Of a stretch of DNA of 45,762 nucleotides, positions 17,887 through 26,898 are shown one piece after another. A model generated the notes under the pieces. The model saw only the letters and a list, made by a program, of their open reading frames with translations, was not told where the DNA came from and did no database searches. Both the position numbers and the translations under genes were made by a program. Positions within the stretch are counted from its first letter, which is position 1. Each line of letters begins with the position of its first letter. This DNA comes from an uncultured Bacteroidales bacterium (GTDB lineage Bacteria > Bacteroidota > Bacteroidia > Bacteroidales > FEN-979), in NCBI GenBank assembly GCA_903875045.1, contig CAIQUS010000027.1:1-45762 (forward strand), in the 5' to 3' direction.

Positions 17887-19119
17887 TCAAGTAGAAACGA
17901 TCTTATATACTTTATCAGCCTTACGAAGGAAGGTATTTACAGAGATGCTGCTTCGTTCACCCTTTACTGTTTTATGAACCGGTTTCAGGTCAACACGTAT
18001 TTCAGGAACAGTGAGTTCGATGGATCCGGTGGTGGGACCCTGGATGTATATCCGGTCGCCAGGTTTAAGAGAGCCCGATTCCATTTTGATCTCTGCAACC
18101 TTCAGTTTGGTAAAGTAGTTGGTAATTTTTCCTACATATTCCTTTGACCGGGTTGCGACCGATCCATGCTGTTCAGCCCATTCACCCATTTTCCGGCCAA
18201 GATAATAGCCATCCCAGAATCCACGGTTATAAACAGTTTTCAGTTGTTCAGTCCATTTTTCAACCTTTTCGGTTGTAAAGACCCCGGCAATTACTGCATC
18301 AGCCGCCTCCCGGTAGCAGGAAACAACCGTTTTAACATATTCAGGGCTGCGGCCCCGGCCTTCAATTTTGAGGATGTTTACACCGGCTTTTACAATTTTA
18401 TCAAGGAATCCGATGGTACATAAATCTTTTGGTGACATGATATATTCATTGTCGACCTCAAGCTCAATTCCGGTATCTGTATCGGTAACATGGTACGGGC
18501 GGCGGCAAAGCTGATAGCAGGCACCACGGTTTGCCGAGGCGTTGTAATGATCGAGACTCAGGTAACATTTTCCCGACACAGCCATACACAATGCACCGTG
18601 TGCAAAAACTTCGATCTTAACCGGATTTCCGGAAGGACCGGTAATTTTATGACGTTTTATGGCCCTGGTGATCGAAGCCACCTGTTCAAGGCTGACTTCC
18701 CTTGCCATAACGATTACATCGGCTGCCTGTGACCAGAATTTTACCGCTTCAAGATTGGTTATATTGGTTTGGGTTGATAAATGGACCGGCATTTTCACCG
18801 CTCGTGCATATTGGATCACTGCATGGTCGGAAGCGATGATGGCTGTAATTCCGTTTTTTTTTGCAGAGTCGATGATGCGTTTCATTTGGGCTAGTTCACC
18901 ATCATAAATAACGGTGTTCAGGGTAAGGTAGGTTTTCAGGTTGTTGGCCTGGCAAATTCGTGAGATCTTTACCAGGTCGCGCAGGGTAAAGTTAACAGAT
19001 GAACGGGCGCGCATATTAAGTACACCAACCCCGAAGTACACGGAATTGGCACCGGCATGGATGGCGGCCATCAGGGATTCCCATGAACCAACGGGTGCGG
19101 TGATTTCGATGTTTTGCAA
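17887..19119 (-). CDS. Peptidase U32 family protein (TrhP/YegQ-like)
   Basis: This protein contains the U32 signature (EVFAHGALCMAVSGKCYLS) and further cysteines in GACYQLC. In TrhP/RlhA-type members these ligate an Fe-S cluster used in prephenate-dependent hydroxylation of tRNA or rRNA. The N-terminal TIM-barrel half begins IEITAPVGSWESLMAAI, and the family usually starts just before that. No ATG is available. The frame continues upstream to TTG 19137, but that codon lies inside a promoter-like TACCTTTG box (19142-19135). I therefore place the start at TTG 19119 (410 residues). TrhP-like tRNA U34 hydroxylation is the best guess; a protease role is unlikely for this branch. Confidence 0.8.
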   Translation of the reverse strand: MQNIEITAPVGSWESLMAAIHAGANSVYFGVGVLNMRARSSVNFTLRDLVKISRICQANNLKTYLTLNTVIYDGELAQMKRIIDSAKKNGITAIIASDHAVIQYARAVKMPVHLSTQTNITNLEAVKFWSQAADVIVMAREVSLEQVASITRAIKRHKITGPSGNPVKIEVFAHGALCMAVSGKCYLSLDHYNASANRGACYQLCRRPYHVTDTDTGIELEVDNEYIMSPKDLCTIGFLDKIVKAGVNILKIEGRGRSPEYVKTVVSCYREAADAVIAGVFTTEKVEKWTEQLKTVYNRGFWDGYYLGRKMGEWAEQHGSVATRSKEYVGKITNYFTKLKVAEIKMESGSLKPGDRIYIQGPTTGSIELTVPEIRVDLKPVHKTVKGERSSISVNTFLRKADKVYKIVST

Positions 19120-19134
19120 GGGAGATGGTTTTTG

Positions 19135-19142
19135 CAAAGGTA
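19135..19142 (-). promoter_or_regulatory. Candidate -7 box upstream of the U32 gene
   Basis: TACCTTTG on the - strand matches TAnnTTTG exactly. No clear -33 TTTG is seen at the right distance. Its position argues against a translation start at 19137. Confidence 0.4.
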
Positions 19143-19173
19143 AGGATTTTGGGCGAGTGGGGGAAAGGTGATC

Positions 19174-19274
19174 GGGTAAAGTGGTTAAAGTAGTAAAGTG
19201 GTAAAGTGGTAAACTGGTAAAGTGGTAAAGTGGTAAACTGGTAAACTGGTAAAGTGGTAAACTGGTAAACGGGT
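19174..19274. repeat. GGTAAAGT-type 8-bp tandem repeat
   Basis: About eleven imperfect copies of GGTAAA(G/C)T fill the gap between the U32 gene and pabA. Variation is mostly G/C at one position. There is no coding potential and no spacers. Confidence 0.85.
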
Positions 19275-19286
19275 GGGAGGGGTTTT

Positions 19287-19880
19287 TCAGGGGGTGAGCC
19301 AGTTTTGGATTATTTTGGTTCCGAGGGGGGTCATGATTGATTCGGGATGGAATTGCACGCCGGTGATGGGAAGGGTTTTGTGGGCGAGGGCCATGATGCT
19401 TCCATTGGAGCGGGTGGCAAGGATTTCAAGGCATCCGGGAAGAGTTGACGGGTCGACAGCCCAGGAATGGTACAACCCGACTTCACTTTCACCAGGGATT
19501 CCCCTGAATAACGGGTGGTTTGGGTTGACTATTTTCAATTTTCCCGGCTGTCCATGAACTACCGCCGGAAGATTAAAGAGTGTTCCGCCGAAATGCAGTG
19601 CAATGGCCTGATGTCCCAGACAAACACCGAAAACGGGAATGATCTTTCCACCGGAATACCATAAATCCTCAACAGCTGTTAAAATGTGGAACATGGCCGG
19701 TTGTTCTTCCGGTAAACCCGGACCAGGGGAAAAAATGATCCGGTCGAATTGTTCAAGTTTACTGATCTGCAGTTGTTCGGGAGTGAGGATATTAATGTTA
19801 ATTTTACAGGTTTTTCGCAATAGTTCAACCAGGTTCCAGGTAAAGGAATCATGGTTGTCGAGAAGGAGGAGAGAAAGCAT
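19287..19880 (-). CDS. pabA: Glutamine amidotransferase, aminodeoxychorismate/anthranilate synthase component II
   Basis: This 197-residue class I glutamine amidotransferase has the full triad: C87 in GVCLGHQ, and H178 and E180 in FHPES. The oxyanion segment SPGPGLPEE and the start LLLLDNHDSFTWNLVELL are typical of PabA/TrpG. It supplies ammonia to the chorismate-binding subunit. The divergent neighbours pabB and pabC indicate p-aminobenzoate (folate) synthesis rather than tryptophan, although amphibolic use with TrpE cannot be excluded. It is transcribed away from pabB across a short repeat-filled gap, an unusual arrangement because these genes are often in one operon. Confidence 0.9.
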   Translation of the reverse strand: MLSLLLLDNHDSFTWNLVELLRKTCKININILTPEQLQISKLEQFDRIIFSPGPGLPEEQPAMFHILTAVEDLWYSGGKIIPVFGVCLGHQAIALHFGGTLFNLPAVVHGQPGKLKIVNPNHPLFRGIPGESEVGLYHSWAVDPSTLPGCLEILATRSNGSIMALAHKTLPITGVQFHPESIMTPLGTKIIQNWLTP

Positions 19881-19883
19881 TGT

Positions 19884-20015
19884 TTGATTTACGATTTACG
19901 ATTTATGATTTACGATTTATGGCAATAGTATACATTTACCCGTTTACCCGTTCTCCCGTTTACCCGTTCACCCGTTTACCCGTTCACCCGTTTACCCGTA
20001 CACCCGTTCACCCAA
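19884..20015. repeat. Short tandem repeats in the pabA-pabB divergent region
   Basis: Two tracts are present. 19884-19921 has repeats of GATTTACGATTTATG type. 19936-20015 has about nine units of CCCGTTTA/CCCGTTCA. Together they fill most of the divergent promoter region. The second tract is in frame with pabB and open, so automated gene callers could extend pabB to 19880 and add a Pro/Thr/Phe-rich repeat of 47 residues. Confidence 0.8.
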
Positions 20016-20020
20016 AAACC

Positions 20021-21013
20021 ATGACCACCCATCACTCCATTTTCATTCAGCGTCCGGAAATCATCGATAAAATTAATCATTTTTCGGGGCGGGGAGAACC
20101 TTTTTTATTTGCAGTTGATTTTACCGGGGAAAACGGGTTTGTATTATCCCCTGAAGATGCAGATAAATATGGACTTCGATATGAGATTTCCGGGCATAAA
20201 AACTATCAGAAAAACATCGCTTTGAACCCATTGGTTTTTGAACTTTTTCCTGACAGTTTTGAAACGTATAAAAAAGCCTTTGATAAAGTGCTGTTTCATT
20301 TGAAAAGAGGGGATACCTACCTGCTAAATCTTACTTTTGCAACCCCGCTTAAGGTAAATCTTTCCCTGGATCAACTATTTGTTAACAGCAGTGCACCATT
20401 CAAACTTTTTGTGCCCGGCAGTTTTGTTGTCTTTTCACCGGAGGCCTTCGTTTGCATTGCGAATTCCCGTATTTCCTCCTGCCCCATGAAAGGAACCATT
20501 GATGCAGCCATTCCGGATGCAGCGCAACAATTATTGTCAGATGAAAAGGAGTTTTTCGAGCACAACACCATTGTTGACCTTATCCGCAATGACCTGGCAA
20601 TGGTATCAACAAAGGTAGCGGTAACCAGGTTCAGGTATATTGACCGGATACATACCAACCGTGGGGATTTATTGCAGATGAGTTCTGAAATCAGCGGGGA
20701 ACTGCCTCCCGGTTACATGAACAAAATGGGAGAGATCCTGTTTACCCTACTGCCCGCCGGTTCCGTAACAGGCGCCCCCAAAAAAAAGACAGTGGAAATT
20801 ATCCGGGAAACAGAATCATATCATCGGGGTTTTTACACAGGTATATTCGGTTTTTTTGACGGGCAATCTCTTACTTCAGCAGTTTCCATACGTTTCATCG
20901 AGCAAACCGAAACAGGGCTGGTTTTTAAGAGCGGCGGAGGAATTACCGCCCTCAGCGATGTGGAAAAAGAGTATGAAGAGATGATAAAGAAGATTTATGT
21001 GCCGGTTGTTTGA
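20021..21013 (+). CDS. pabB: Aminodeoxychorismate synthase component I
   Basis: This 330-residue chorismate-binding protein is the short form, essentially the catalytic domain only. Visible motifs are DLIRNDLAMV, SVTGAPKKKTVEII, GFYTGIFGFFDG and GGGITALSDVEKEYEE, which bind chorismate and Mg2+. With PabA it makes 4-amino-4-deoxychorismate. The start is set at ATG 20021 (MTTHHSIF). The upstream in-frame extension to 19880 encodes only the tandem-repeat tract. The end overlaps pabC by 17 bp, consistent with translational coupling. Confidence 0.9.
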   Translation: MTTHHSIFIQRPEIIDKINHFSGRGEPFLFAVDFTGENGFVLSPEDADKYGLRYEISGHKNYQKNIALNPLVFELFPDSFETYKKAFDKVLFHLKRGDTYLLNLTFATPLKVNLSLDQLFVNSSAPFKLFVPGSFVVFSPEAFVCIANSRISSCPMKGTIDAAIPDAAQQLLSDEKEFFEHNTIVDLIRNDLAMVSTKVAVTRFRYIDRIHTNRGDLLQMSSEISGELPPGYMNKMGEILFTLLPAGSVTGAPKKKTVEIIRETESYHRGFYTGIFGFFDGQSLTSAVSIRFIEQTETGLVFKSGGGITALSDVEKEYEEMIKKIYVPVV

Positions 21014-21605
21014 AACGATACGGGTTGAAAATGGCAAGCCGCTTCACCTTGGGTGGCATCAGCAACGCATGGAAAAGGCATGCAAGGAATTTTGGCCGGG
21101 GAGCCAACAGCAGGAGCTGGAAAACCTGCTGAAAGTGCCATCTGAATTTTCTACCGGGATTGTGCGATGCAATATCTCTTACGGAGAGGAGATTGAAGAC
21201 ATCAGATATACATACTATTCAAGGCGCAGCATCCGGTCGTTGAAACTCGTATACTGCGATACAATTGACTACCACGTTAAATATCTTGACCGTACGATTC
21301 TCGGGAAGTTGATGGACATGCGGGGTGAATGTGATGATATCCTGATCGTGAAAGATGGACTGATTACCGATACCTCTATGTCGAACATCATTTTTTATAA
21401 TGGTACAACCTGGGTGACCCCTGATAAACCGCTCCTGAAAGGTACTTGCCGTGAGCGGTTGCTGGAAGAGGGAATGATTGCAACGTCAGATATATGTGCA
21501 GATGACTTACATCTGTTCACCGGCTGCAAGCTGATCAACGCCATGCGGTTTCCGGAAGAGGAGGAGATGATCAGGGTGCCACAAATAGACTGCAAACCGG
21601 AGTGA
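20997..21605 (+). CDS. pabC: Class IV aminotransferase, aminodeoxychorismate lyase-like
   Basis: This 202-residue protein belongs to the short class IV PLP fold group. The PLP lysine is probably K95 (HVKYLDRT). The DDILIVKDGLITDTSMSNIIFYNG segment matches the family phosphate-binding region. Context with pabB, which it overlaps, supports conversion of aminodeoxychorismate to p-aminobenzoate and pyruvate. It is shorter than E. coli PabC, as is usual for Bacteroidota versions encoded next to pabB. Confidence 0.85.
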   Translation: MCRLFETIRVENGKPLHLGWHQQRMEKACKEFWPGSQQQELENLLKVPSEFSTGIVRCNISYGEEIEDIRYTYYSRRSIRSLKLVYCDTIDYHVKYLDRTILGKLMDMRGECDDILIVKDGLITDTSMSNIIFYNGTTWVTPDKPLLKGTCRERLLEEGMIATSDICADDLHLFTGCKLINAMRFPEEEEMIRVPQIDCKPE

Positions 21606-21617
21606 TGACTGTCATTC

Positions 21618-21650
21618 CGACCTTCCAGGTTTTTAAAACCTGGAAGGTCT
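21618..21650. terminator. Perfect palindrome after pabC (possible terminator or dispersed repeat)
   Basis: ACCTTCCAGGTTTT and AAAACCTGGAAGGT form 14-bp arms around a single T, at 21620-21648. It lies 15 bp beyond the pabC stop. The hairpin could stop transcription in either direction but lacks a strong T tract. Similar palindromes are scattered in many Bacteroidota genomes, so it may be a mobile repeat. Confidence 0.6.
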
Positions 21651-21720
21651 ATAAAGTCAATGAGTGGACTTAATCCTGAAATATCATGTCAAAAACATCG
21701 GAAAATATCAAAACGCTGTG

Positions 21721-21728
21721 TAAATTTG
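21721..21728 (+). promoter_or_regulatory. Candidate -7 box before small lipoprotein gene
   Basis: TAAATTTG matches TAnnTTTG exactly and lies 14 bp before the ATG. No matching -33 element is evident, so support is weak. Confidence 0.3.
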
Positions 21729-21742
21729 TAAAAAAATGACCG

Positions 21743-22120
21743 ATGAAAATCAGAACAATCATTTATTTCATCCTTTTGGCCGGTTTGGTTGGCATTTCGG
21801 GCTGCAAAAGTGAAAACAAGGAGTTGAAAAAAGAGGCAAAGACCATGGCTGATTTGATGTGTAAAAGCATCGAAGCCATGAACAAGCTGAAAAGTGTTGA
21901 CCCGGCCGATTCGGCCAAGGTGACCATATTGCAGCTGGAGTATCAGAATCTCCAGTCAGAAATGGCCATACAGAACGACAATTTCCAGGTAAAATATGGT
22001 GCAAAGACCACATCTGAGGAATTCAACGAAACCTTTCGCAATTATCTGAATGAATCGATGCTTGAGTGCAAAAATCTGTCGAAAAAGGACCGGGAGACTT
22101 TTGAGCGGGGGACGAAATAA
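21743..22120 (+). CDS. Small lipoprotein of unknown function
   Basis: The 125-residue product has a lipoprotein signal (MKIRTIIYFILLAGLVGISGC, lipobox Cys 21). The rest is a mostly helical, charged domain with heptad-like spacing (TMADLMCKSIEAMNKLK, LQLEYQNLQSEM). I recognise no family. It stands alone between the pab genes and the convergent aspS gene, whose stop is only 3 bp away. Confidence 0.7.
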   Translation: MKIRTIIYFILLAGLVGISGCKSENKELKKEAKTMADLMCKSIEAMNKLKSVDPADSAKVTILQLEYQNLQSEMAIQNDNFQVKYGAKTTSEEFNETFRNYLNESMLECKNLSKKDRETFERGTK

Positions 22121-22123
22121 ACC

Positions 22124-23869
22124 TTATTTCAGCAGCCTGATCTGAAGTTCTTTCAGTTGTTCTTCCTTGATAGCCGAAGGAGAGTCGATCATCACATCGC
22201 GGCCCGAGTTGTTTTTTGGGAAGGCGATGTAATCGCGGATGGAATCGCCGCCGCCAAAGATGGTCGACCATCGGTCGAACCCGAAAGCGATTCCGCCGTG
22301 GGGCGGGGCGCCATATTCAAAGGCATTCATCAGAAAACCAAACTGGTCTGCTGCCTCTTCATCTGAAAAGCCCAAAACAGTAAACATTTTCTTTTGCAAA
22401 TCCTTGTTGTGGATTCGGATGGAACCCCCGCCTATTTCGGTGCCATTGATCACCAGGTCGTAAGCATTGGCGCGAACGGCTTTGGCATCGGTGTCGAGCA
22501 AGGGAATATCTTCGGGTTTTGGAGAGGTAAACGGATGATGTTTTGCATAGAAACGGCGGGTTTCATCATCCCATTCGAGGAGCGGGAAATCGACAACCCA
22601 CAGCGGTTTGAAATCACCGGGCTGAAAGAGATTCAGGCGTTTGCCCATCTCAAGACGAAGGGTTCCCAGGGCAGACAGTGTTTTTTCTTCCTTCCCGGCC
22701 ATAACCAGGATCAGGTCGCCAGGGTTGGCATTGCATTTTTGCAGGATGGTCATTAAATCATCCGGGGAATAAAATTTATCCACAGATGATTTTACAATGC
22801 CATCGAGGCCGTACCTGATATAAACAAGTCCGGAAGCACCTACTTGCGGACGTTTCACGAATTCGGTAAGTTCGTCAATTTGTTTTCTCGAATATTCGCT
22901 GCAACCCGCAGCGTTGATGCCCACGATGATTTCTGCATCATCGAACACCTTGAAATTTTTGCCTTTTACCAGTTCATTCAAAGCGGTGAAAGTCATTCCG
23001 AAGCGGATATCCGGTTTATCGGATCCGTAAAGTTTCATGGCCTGGTCGTACGACATTCTTGGAAAATCGCCCATATCGATGTTCAGTACCGATTTGAACA
23101 GGTGTTTGGCAAGGCCTTCAAAGGTGTTGAGGATATCTTCCTGGGTAACGAAAGCCATTTCGCAGTCGATCTGGGTAAATTCCGGCTGGCGGTCGGCCCG
23201 CAGGTCTTCATCACGGAAACAGCGTACGATCTGGAAATACCGGTCGAATCCGGCTACCATCAGCAATTGTTTGAACGTTTGCGGCGACTGTGGCAGGGCA
23301 TAAAACTGGCCGGGGTTCATCCGAGAGGGCACCACGAAATCGCGGGCACCTTCGGGGGTTGATTTAATCATGTAAGGCGTTTCGATTTCAAGGAATTGCT
23401 GGTTGTTCAGGTAATTCCTGGTTTCGATGCCCATCTTGTGGCGCAACTCCAGGTTTTTCCGGTTCACATTGCGCCGTAAGTCGAGGTAGCGGTACTTCAT
23501 GCGCAATTCTTCGCCGCCATCTGTATTGTCTTCAATGGTGAACGGCGGGGTTTTCGATACATTCAACACCGTAAAACTGCCGACCAGGATCTCGATGTCG
23601 CCTGTGGCCATTTTCGGATTTTTATTGCTTCGTTCGGCCACGGTTCCTTTGGCAGAGATGACAAATTCACGGCCCAGTTTCCGGGCTTCCATGCAAAGGG
23701 CGCTATTGGCTTCAAGGTTGAATACAAGCTGGGTAATTCCGTAACGGTCGCGCAAATCGAGGAAGGTGAGGCCGCCCATGTCGCGTGAGCGCTGGAGCCA
23801 TCCGGATAAAGTTACTTCGAGGCCAACATGGGCCATGGTCAGTTCACCGCAGGTATGAGTTCGGAGCAT
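22124..23869 (-). CDS. aspS: Aspartyl-tRNA synthetase
   Basis: This is a 581-residue class IIb synthetase. The N-terminal OB-fold anticodon-binding domain includes [29 protein letters not shown]. Motif 2 reads [21 protein letters not shown], the GGGSIRIHN segment follows, and motif 3 is [10 protein letters not shown] bacterial GAD insertion domain lies between. The start is placed at ATG 23869 ([10 protein letters not shown]). An in-frame ATG at 23893 lies within a perfect promoter -7 box and is therefore unlikely. A bacterial-length protein and near-perfect motifs leave no doubt about function. Confidence 0.95.
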   Translation of the reverse strand: MLRTHTCGELTMAHVGLEVTLSGWLQRSRDMGGLTFLDLRDRYGITQLVFNLEANSALCMEARKLGREFVISAKGTVAERSNKNPKMATGDIEILVGSFTVLNVSKTPPFTIEDNTDGGEELRMKYRYLDLRRNVNRKNLELRHKMGIETRNYLNNQQFLEIETPYMIKSTPEGARDFVVPSRMNPGQFYALPQSPQTFKQLLMVAGFDRYFQIVRCFRDEDLRADRQPEFTQIDCEMAFVTQEDILNTFEGLAKHLFKSVLNIDMGDFPRMSYDQAMKLYGSDKPDIRFGMTFTALNELVKGKNFKVFDDAEIIVGINAAGCSEYSRKQIDELTEFVKRPQVGASGLVYIRYGLDGIVKSSVDKFYSPDDLMTILQKCNANPGDLILVMAGKEEKTLSALGTLRLEMGKRLNLFQPGDFKPLWVVDFPLLEWDDETRRFYAKHHPFTSPKPEDIPLLDTDAKAVRANAYDLVINGTEIGGGSIRIHNKDLQKKMFTVLGFSDEEAADQFGFLMNAFEYGAPPHGGIAFGFDRWSTIFGGGDSIRDYIAFPKNNSGRDVMIDSPSAIKEEQLKELQIRLLK

Positions 23870-23890
23870 TTTATTAAGTTTAAGGTGTGG

Positions 23891-23898
23891 CAAAGGTA
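23891..23898 (-). promoter_or_regulatory. Candidate -7 box of aspS
   Basis: TACCTTTG on the - strand matches TAnnTTTG exactly and lies 22 bp upstream of the chosen aspS start. The -33 element is not clear. Confidence 0.5.
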
Positions 23899-23992
23899 GG
23901 AAGAAAGAAGGAAAGGGAGTATTTTATAGTTATTTTCGGGTGAAACGGAATAAAATGTATGATTTTTTGCAAAAAAGGAAGGGTTTGACAAG

Positions 23993-24055
23993 GGATTTGG
24001 GATTTTTCGCAAATCGTACATGCAAACTGCCCCGGATTTGGGATTTTTCGCAAAT
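23993..24055. repeat. 22-bp direct repeat upstream of the Lgt-like gene
   Basis: A 22-nt sequence beginning GGATTTGGGATTTTTCGC occurs at 23993-24014 and again at 24034-24055. The copies are spaced 41 bp apart, start to start. This may be a small duplication or a binding-site pair in the divergent region between aspS and the Lgt chimera. Confidence 0.6.
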
Positions 24056-24134
24056 AGCAAATCCGTTTTCCTGCAAATCAGTTTTGATTCGCTTCATTCC
24101 GTGGGTATCTTTGGTTTTTATAAAGAAAGAAATT

Positions 24135-26465
24135 ATGGAAACTAATTTACTAATTGCAACGGGTCACGGGGGGATGTTCTTTTCCATCACCTATGTGGCT
24201 GCATTTTTAGTTGCAGCAGCTATGGCAATTTATGCCGGACTCAAAAAAGGGTATCCACTGACCACCTGGCTTTTAATCATATTATCCGGCGTGGTTTTTT
24301 TTGTGATCGGCAACAAGATGCTCACTTATACCCCCGATCAATGGGTCCAGATTTTTACCGGGCAAAATTTTCCGATGGCGGAGAAAAAGACAGTTTTAGG
24401 AGGGATTATCGGGATATTCGCAGGAATTTTTATAGCCAAAGCCTGTCTGCGCTTTAACCGTCCGGTACTAGATACACTTGCCATTGCGCTGCCTGTTGCC
24501 ATGGCGATTTCGCGGGTTGGCTGCCTCATGGCAGGATGTTGTTTCGGCACCCCGACAACGCTGCCATGGGGAATTCAGTATGATGCAGCATCATGGGTTT
24601 ATCAGGTTCAGCTTGCGCAGGGTTTGGTCCATCTTCATGATATAGCTTCGCTGGCGGTCCATCCTGCACAACTCTACCAGGTGTTAGGTTGTCTGGTGAT
24701 CGCATTTATGGTTTGGAAGTCTAAAAAACAGTGGAAATCGGAAGGAAACCTGTTTTTGTTTTCGGTGTTGTGTTATGCAGTCTTGCGGTTTGTGGTGGAA
24801 TTTGTGCGTGCCCCCGAAACCAATGCTTTTACCGGTGGCTACATCTGGGGACTAAAGGTCATTCAATGGCTTCTCATGGGGGCCATACTGCCCGGCACCT
24901 TTATCCTGATATACCGGGAATTAAAAACAAAATCATTTTCAGTGGTTTCCCCTCCGATCCATGTATCGGAACGGCGCCAGGTAATATTGATCATCCTCTT
25001 ATCCATGATTGTTTTCACCGGTCGGCGCTGGTTTGACCTGATGGAATTAAACACCATCATGTTGTTTCTTATTCCGGTCGGTGCAGCTGTATTTGTAAAG
25101 GCATATCAACGGTATACCGTGGCCGGGTTCAGATGGGTTTTGCCGGCTCTCCTTATCGGGTGTATCAGCTTCATGGCACAGAAAAGCAACAAAGCCGGGA
25201 AGGAAAATGAGCAAACCGTGTTTACCGATCTCGGCCTGATCGGTATGGTTGGTAGTTATTATGAGGATGTTTCTACGGTTAGCAAGGTTTATATTCCCGG
25301 GAGTTGTAATTTACCGGGCCACTACAATACATCCACACTGAACCTGGGTACTGTGAAAAGAGACCTCTGGCAAGGCGGTCTTGATGTTTCTTACAATAAA
25401 TGGGTGGGTAAATATAATAAATTCGCCATCGGGGCAAGGGGTTTTTACGGGTCTGAAACGGGTGAGTACGAAACTGATTATCCAAATAGTGCAACCTTTG
25501 GGATAAGTCCTTATGTCACCTTAGACTGGCAGTACATTGGCATACAAACCGGATTTACCCTTGGACAGACGAAACTTCCCATTGGCACCAAATCGCTGAA
25601 TTCGTATAACGGGGGGGAAATCATTACAACCGATTACAATAATATTTACTTTATGCCCGGGTTAAGTGTGAGGCTCGGTCCACCCGAAATCCTGTTTGCA
25701 GAATTGAGTTTTCCGGGTTTGTTTCCATCCACCGCCCCAAATGCCTTGTTCAAGGCAGGTCTGGGAAGTGGCCTGGGAAAAACGAATGGAACCAAAATAT
25801 CTGTTGGTTATTGCAACGGATTGTATGCCCAGGCAGCCTACCCCATCAAAAATACGGTTGTGCTGGAGGCAATGTATGCCGACAATTTCGGTAAAGGAAT
25901 AGTTGCAAGCAGAATTTTCTCATTTGGGGTTCATTTCAGACTGGATAAAAAAACATCCACGGTAACAGAAAAACAGCCAATCCGTAAAAGCGTAGGAATT
26001 GACAGCAGGACATTCTCAAAACTAAGTGATGTTGTGGTAGATGTTGATGGCAACCTATATCATACCCTGGCGCTTGGGGCACAGGTATGGATGGCGGAGA
26101 ACCTCAAAGTAACCCATTTTCGTGATGGGTCTGAAATTACAGGTATAACCAACAATGACAGTAAAATCCAATACAATTGGCTTGCTGCGAGTGACAGTCG
26201 CAAACTCTGTCCCACAGGCTGGCACGTTCCCTCGATGGTAGAATGGACATCCTTATTTAAATCGCTGGGAGGGGCTGATGAAGCCGGGGTTAAACTGGAA
26301 GAGAGTTTTACAGGAAAAGAACCGGCTGGCCAGTGGTGGTCGACGACAGAAACAGATGTGGAAATGGCGGAAAGTTTTTATTTAAACAATCAAACCATCG
26401 GGGTAATGTTTGCCAACGCAGCGAAAACAGATGGGTTATCGGTGAGGTGTATGAAGGATAATTGA
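24135..26465 (+). CDS. Lgt-like membrane domain fused to beta-barrel-like region and FISUMP domain
   Basis: The start is ATG 24135 (METNLLIATGHGGMFFS), giving 776 residues; the open frame upstream is not protein-like. Residues 1 to about 350 are a multi-pass membrane domain related to prolipoprotein diacylglyceryl transferase, with RVGCLMAGCCFGTPTTLPWG and the HPAQLYQ motif. Residues about 355-620 have alternating aromatic/Gly strands resembling an outer-membrane barrel and ending at an aromatic residue. Residues about 632-776 are a FISUMP (Fibrobacter major paralogous) domain (LGAQVWMAENLKVTHFRDG, CPTGWHVPS, GLSVRCMKD). Inner-membrane, barrel and FISUMP parts in one chain are hard to reconcile topologically. 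No sign of a frameshift is visible. Lipoprotein processing is unproven for this Lgt branch. Confidence 0.75.
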   Translation: METNLLIATGHGGMFFSITYVAAFLVAAAMAIYAGLKKGYPLTTWLLIILSGVVFFVIGNKMLTYTPDQWVQIFTGQNFPMAEKKTVLGGIIGIFAGIFIAKACLRFNRPVLDTLAIALPVAMAISRVGCLMAGCCFGTPTTLPWGIQYDAASWVYQVQLAQGLVHLHDIASLAVHPAQLYQVLGCLVIAFMVWKSKKQWKSEGNLFLFSVLCYAVLRFVVEFVRAPETNAFTGGYIWGLKVIQWLLMGAILPGTFILIYRELKTKSFSVVSPPIHVSERRQVILIILLSMIVFTGRRWFDLMELNTIMLFLIPVGAAVFVKAYQRYTVAGFRWVLPALLIGCISFMAQKSNKAGKENEQTVFTDLGLIGMVGSYYEDVSTVSKVYIPGSCNLPGHYNTSTLNLGTVKRDLWQGGLDVSYNKWVGKYNKFAIGARGFYGSETGEYETDYPNSATFGISPYVTLDWQYIGIQTGFTLGQTKLPIGTKSLNSYNGGEIITTDYNNIYFMPGLSVRLGPPEILFAELSFPGLFPSTAPNALFKAGLGSGLGKTNGTKISVGYCNGLYAQAAYPIKNTVVLEAMYADNFGKGIVASRIFSFGVHFRLDKKTSTVTEKQPIRKSVGIDSRTFSKLSDVVVDVDGNLYHTLALGAQVWMAENLKVTHFRDGSEITGITNNDSKIQYNWLAASDSRKLCPTGWHVPSMVEWTSLFKSLGGADEAGVKLEESFTGKEPAGQWWSTTETDVEMAESFYLNNQTIGVMFANAAKTDGLSVRCMKDN

Positions 26466-26485
26466 TGGGCTGGACCCATGAAATG

Positions 26486-26854
26486 GCACCTCAACCCCCG
26501 GCCCCTTCAAGGGAAAAGCACCTCAACCCCCGGCCCCTTCTCCTTGAGGAGAAGGGGAGGGGGGGGATCGAAACAATGTTGAAGATTGAAACGGTATGGC
26601 ATATTCAGGCAAATCAAGGGAGTTTTTGCTACCGGTGAAGGAACACGAGGAAAACCGTTCAGCGGAACTCGACCGCCTGGGAATAACCATCATCAGGTTC
26701 ACTAATGAGCAAATCATGCAAAACATGGAAACAGTGCTGAAAGAAATAATTTCCTTTGTAAAAGCCCTGAACCGCCCCACCTCCCCTTCTCCTTGAGGAG
26801 AAGGGGCCGGGGGTTGAGGTGCTTTTGAGGAGAAGGGGCCGGGGGTTGAGGTGC
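26486..26854. mobile_element. Inverted-repeat element carrying a DUF559 remnant
   Basis: The left end has two direct copies of the CACCTCAACCCCCGGCCCC unit (26486 and 26518), the second continuing into CTTCTCCTTGAGGAGAAGG. The right end has two copies in reverse orientation (26775-26822 and 26823-26854). Between the arms lies a fragment of a DUF559 endonuclease-like gene. The structure resembles a non-autonomous or decayed mobile repeat. No target-site duplication is certain. Confidence 0.65.
26596..26796 (+). pseudogene. Truncated DUF559 (endonuclease-like) fragment
   Basis: The 66-codon frame holds only the C-terminal part of a DUF559 protein (ENRSAELDRLGITIIRFTN, then a helix around NMETVLKEI). 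Complete family members have about 115-130 residues, with the catalytic-like core N-terminal to this segment, which is missing here. The last residues (RPTSPSP) are encoded by the flanking repeat. It is probably a non-functional relic. Confidence 0.6.
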
Positions 26855-26898
26855 TTTACCCTCAAGAAAAAGGGGGGAAAGGTTTAACAAAATAAATC

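Noticed and set aside
19880-20020. Upstream extension of pabB
   Set aside because: It translates a tandem repeat only, and the conserved protein begins after ATG 20021.
23940-24134. N-terminal extension of the Lgt-like protein
   Set aside because: The extra codons contain a 22-bp direct repeat and no membrane-protein features; METNLLIATG fits the family start.
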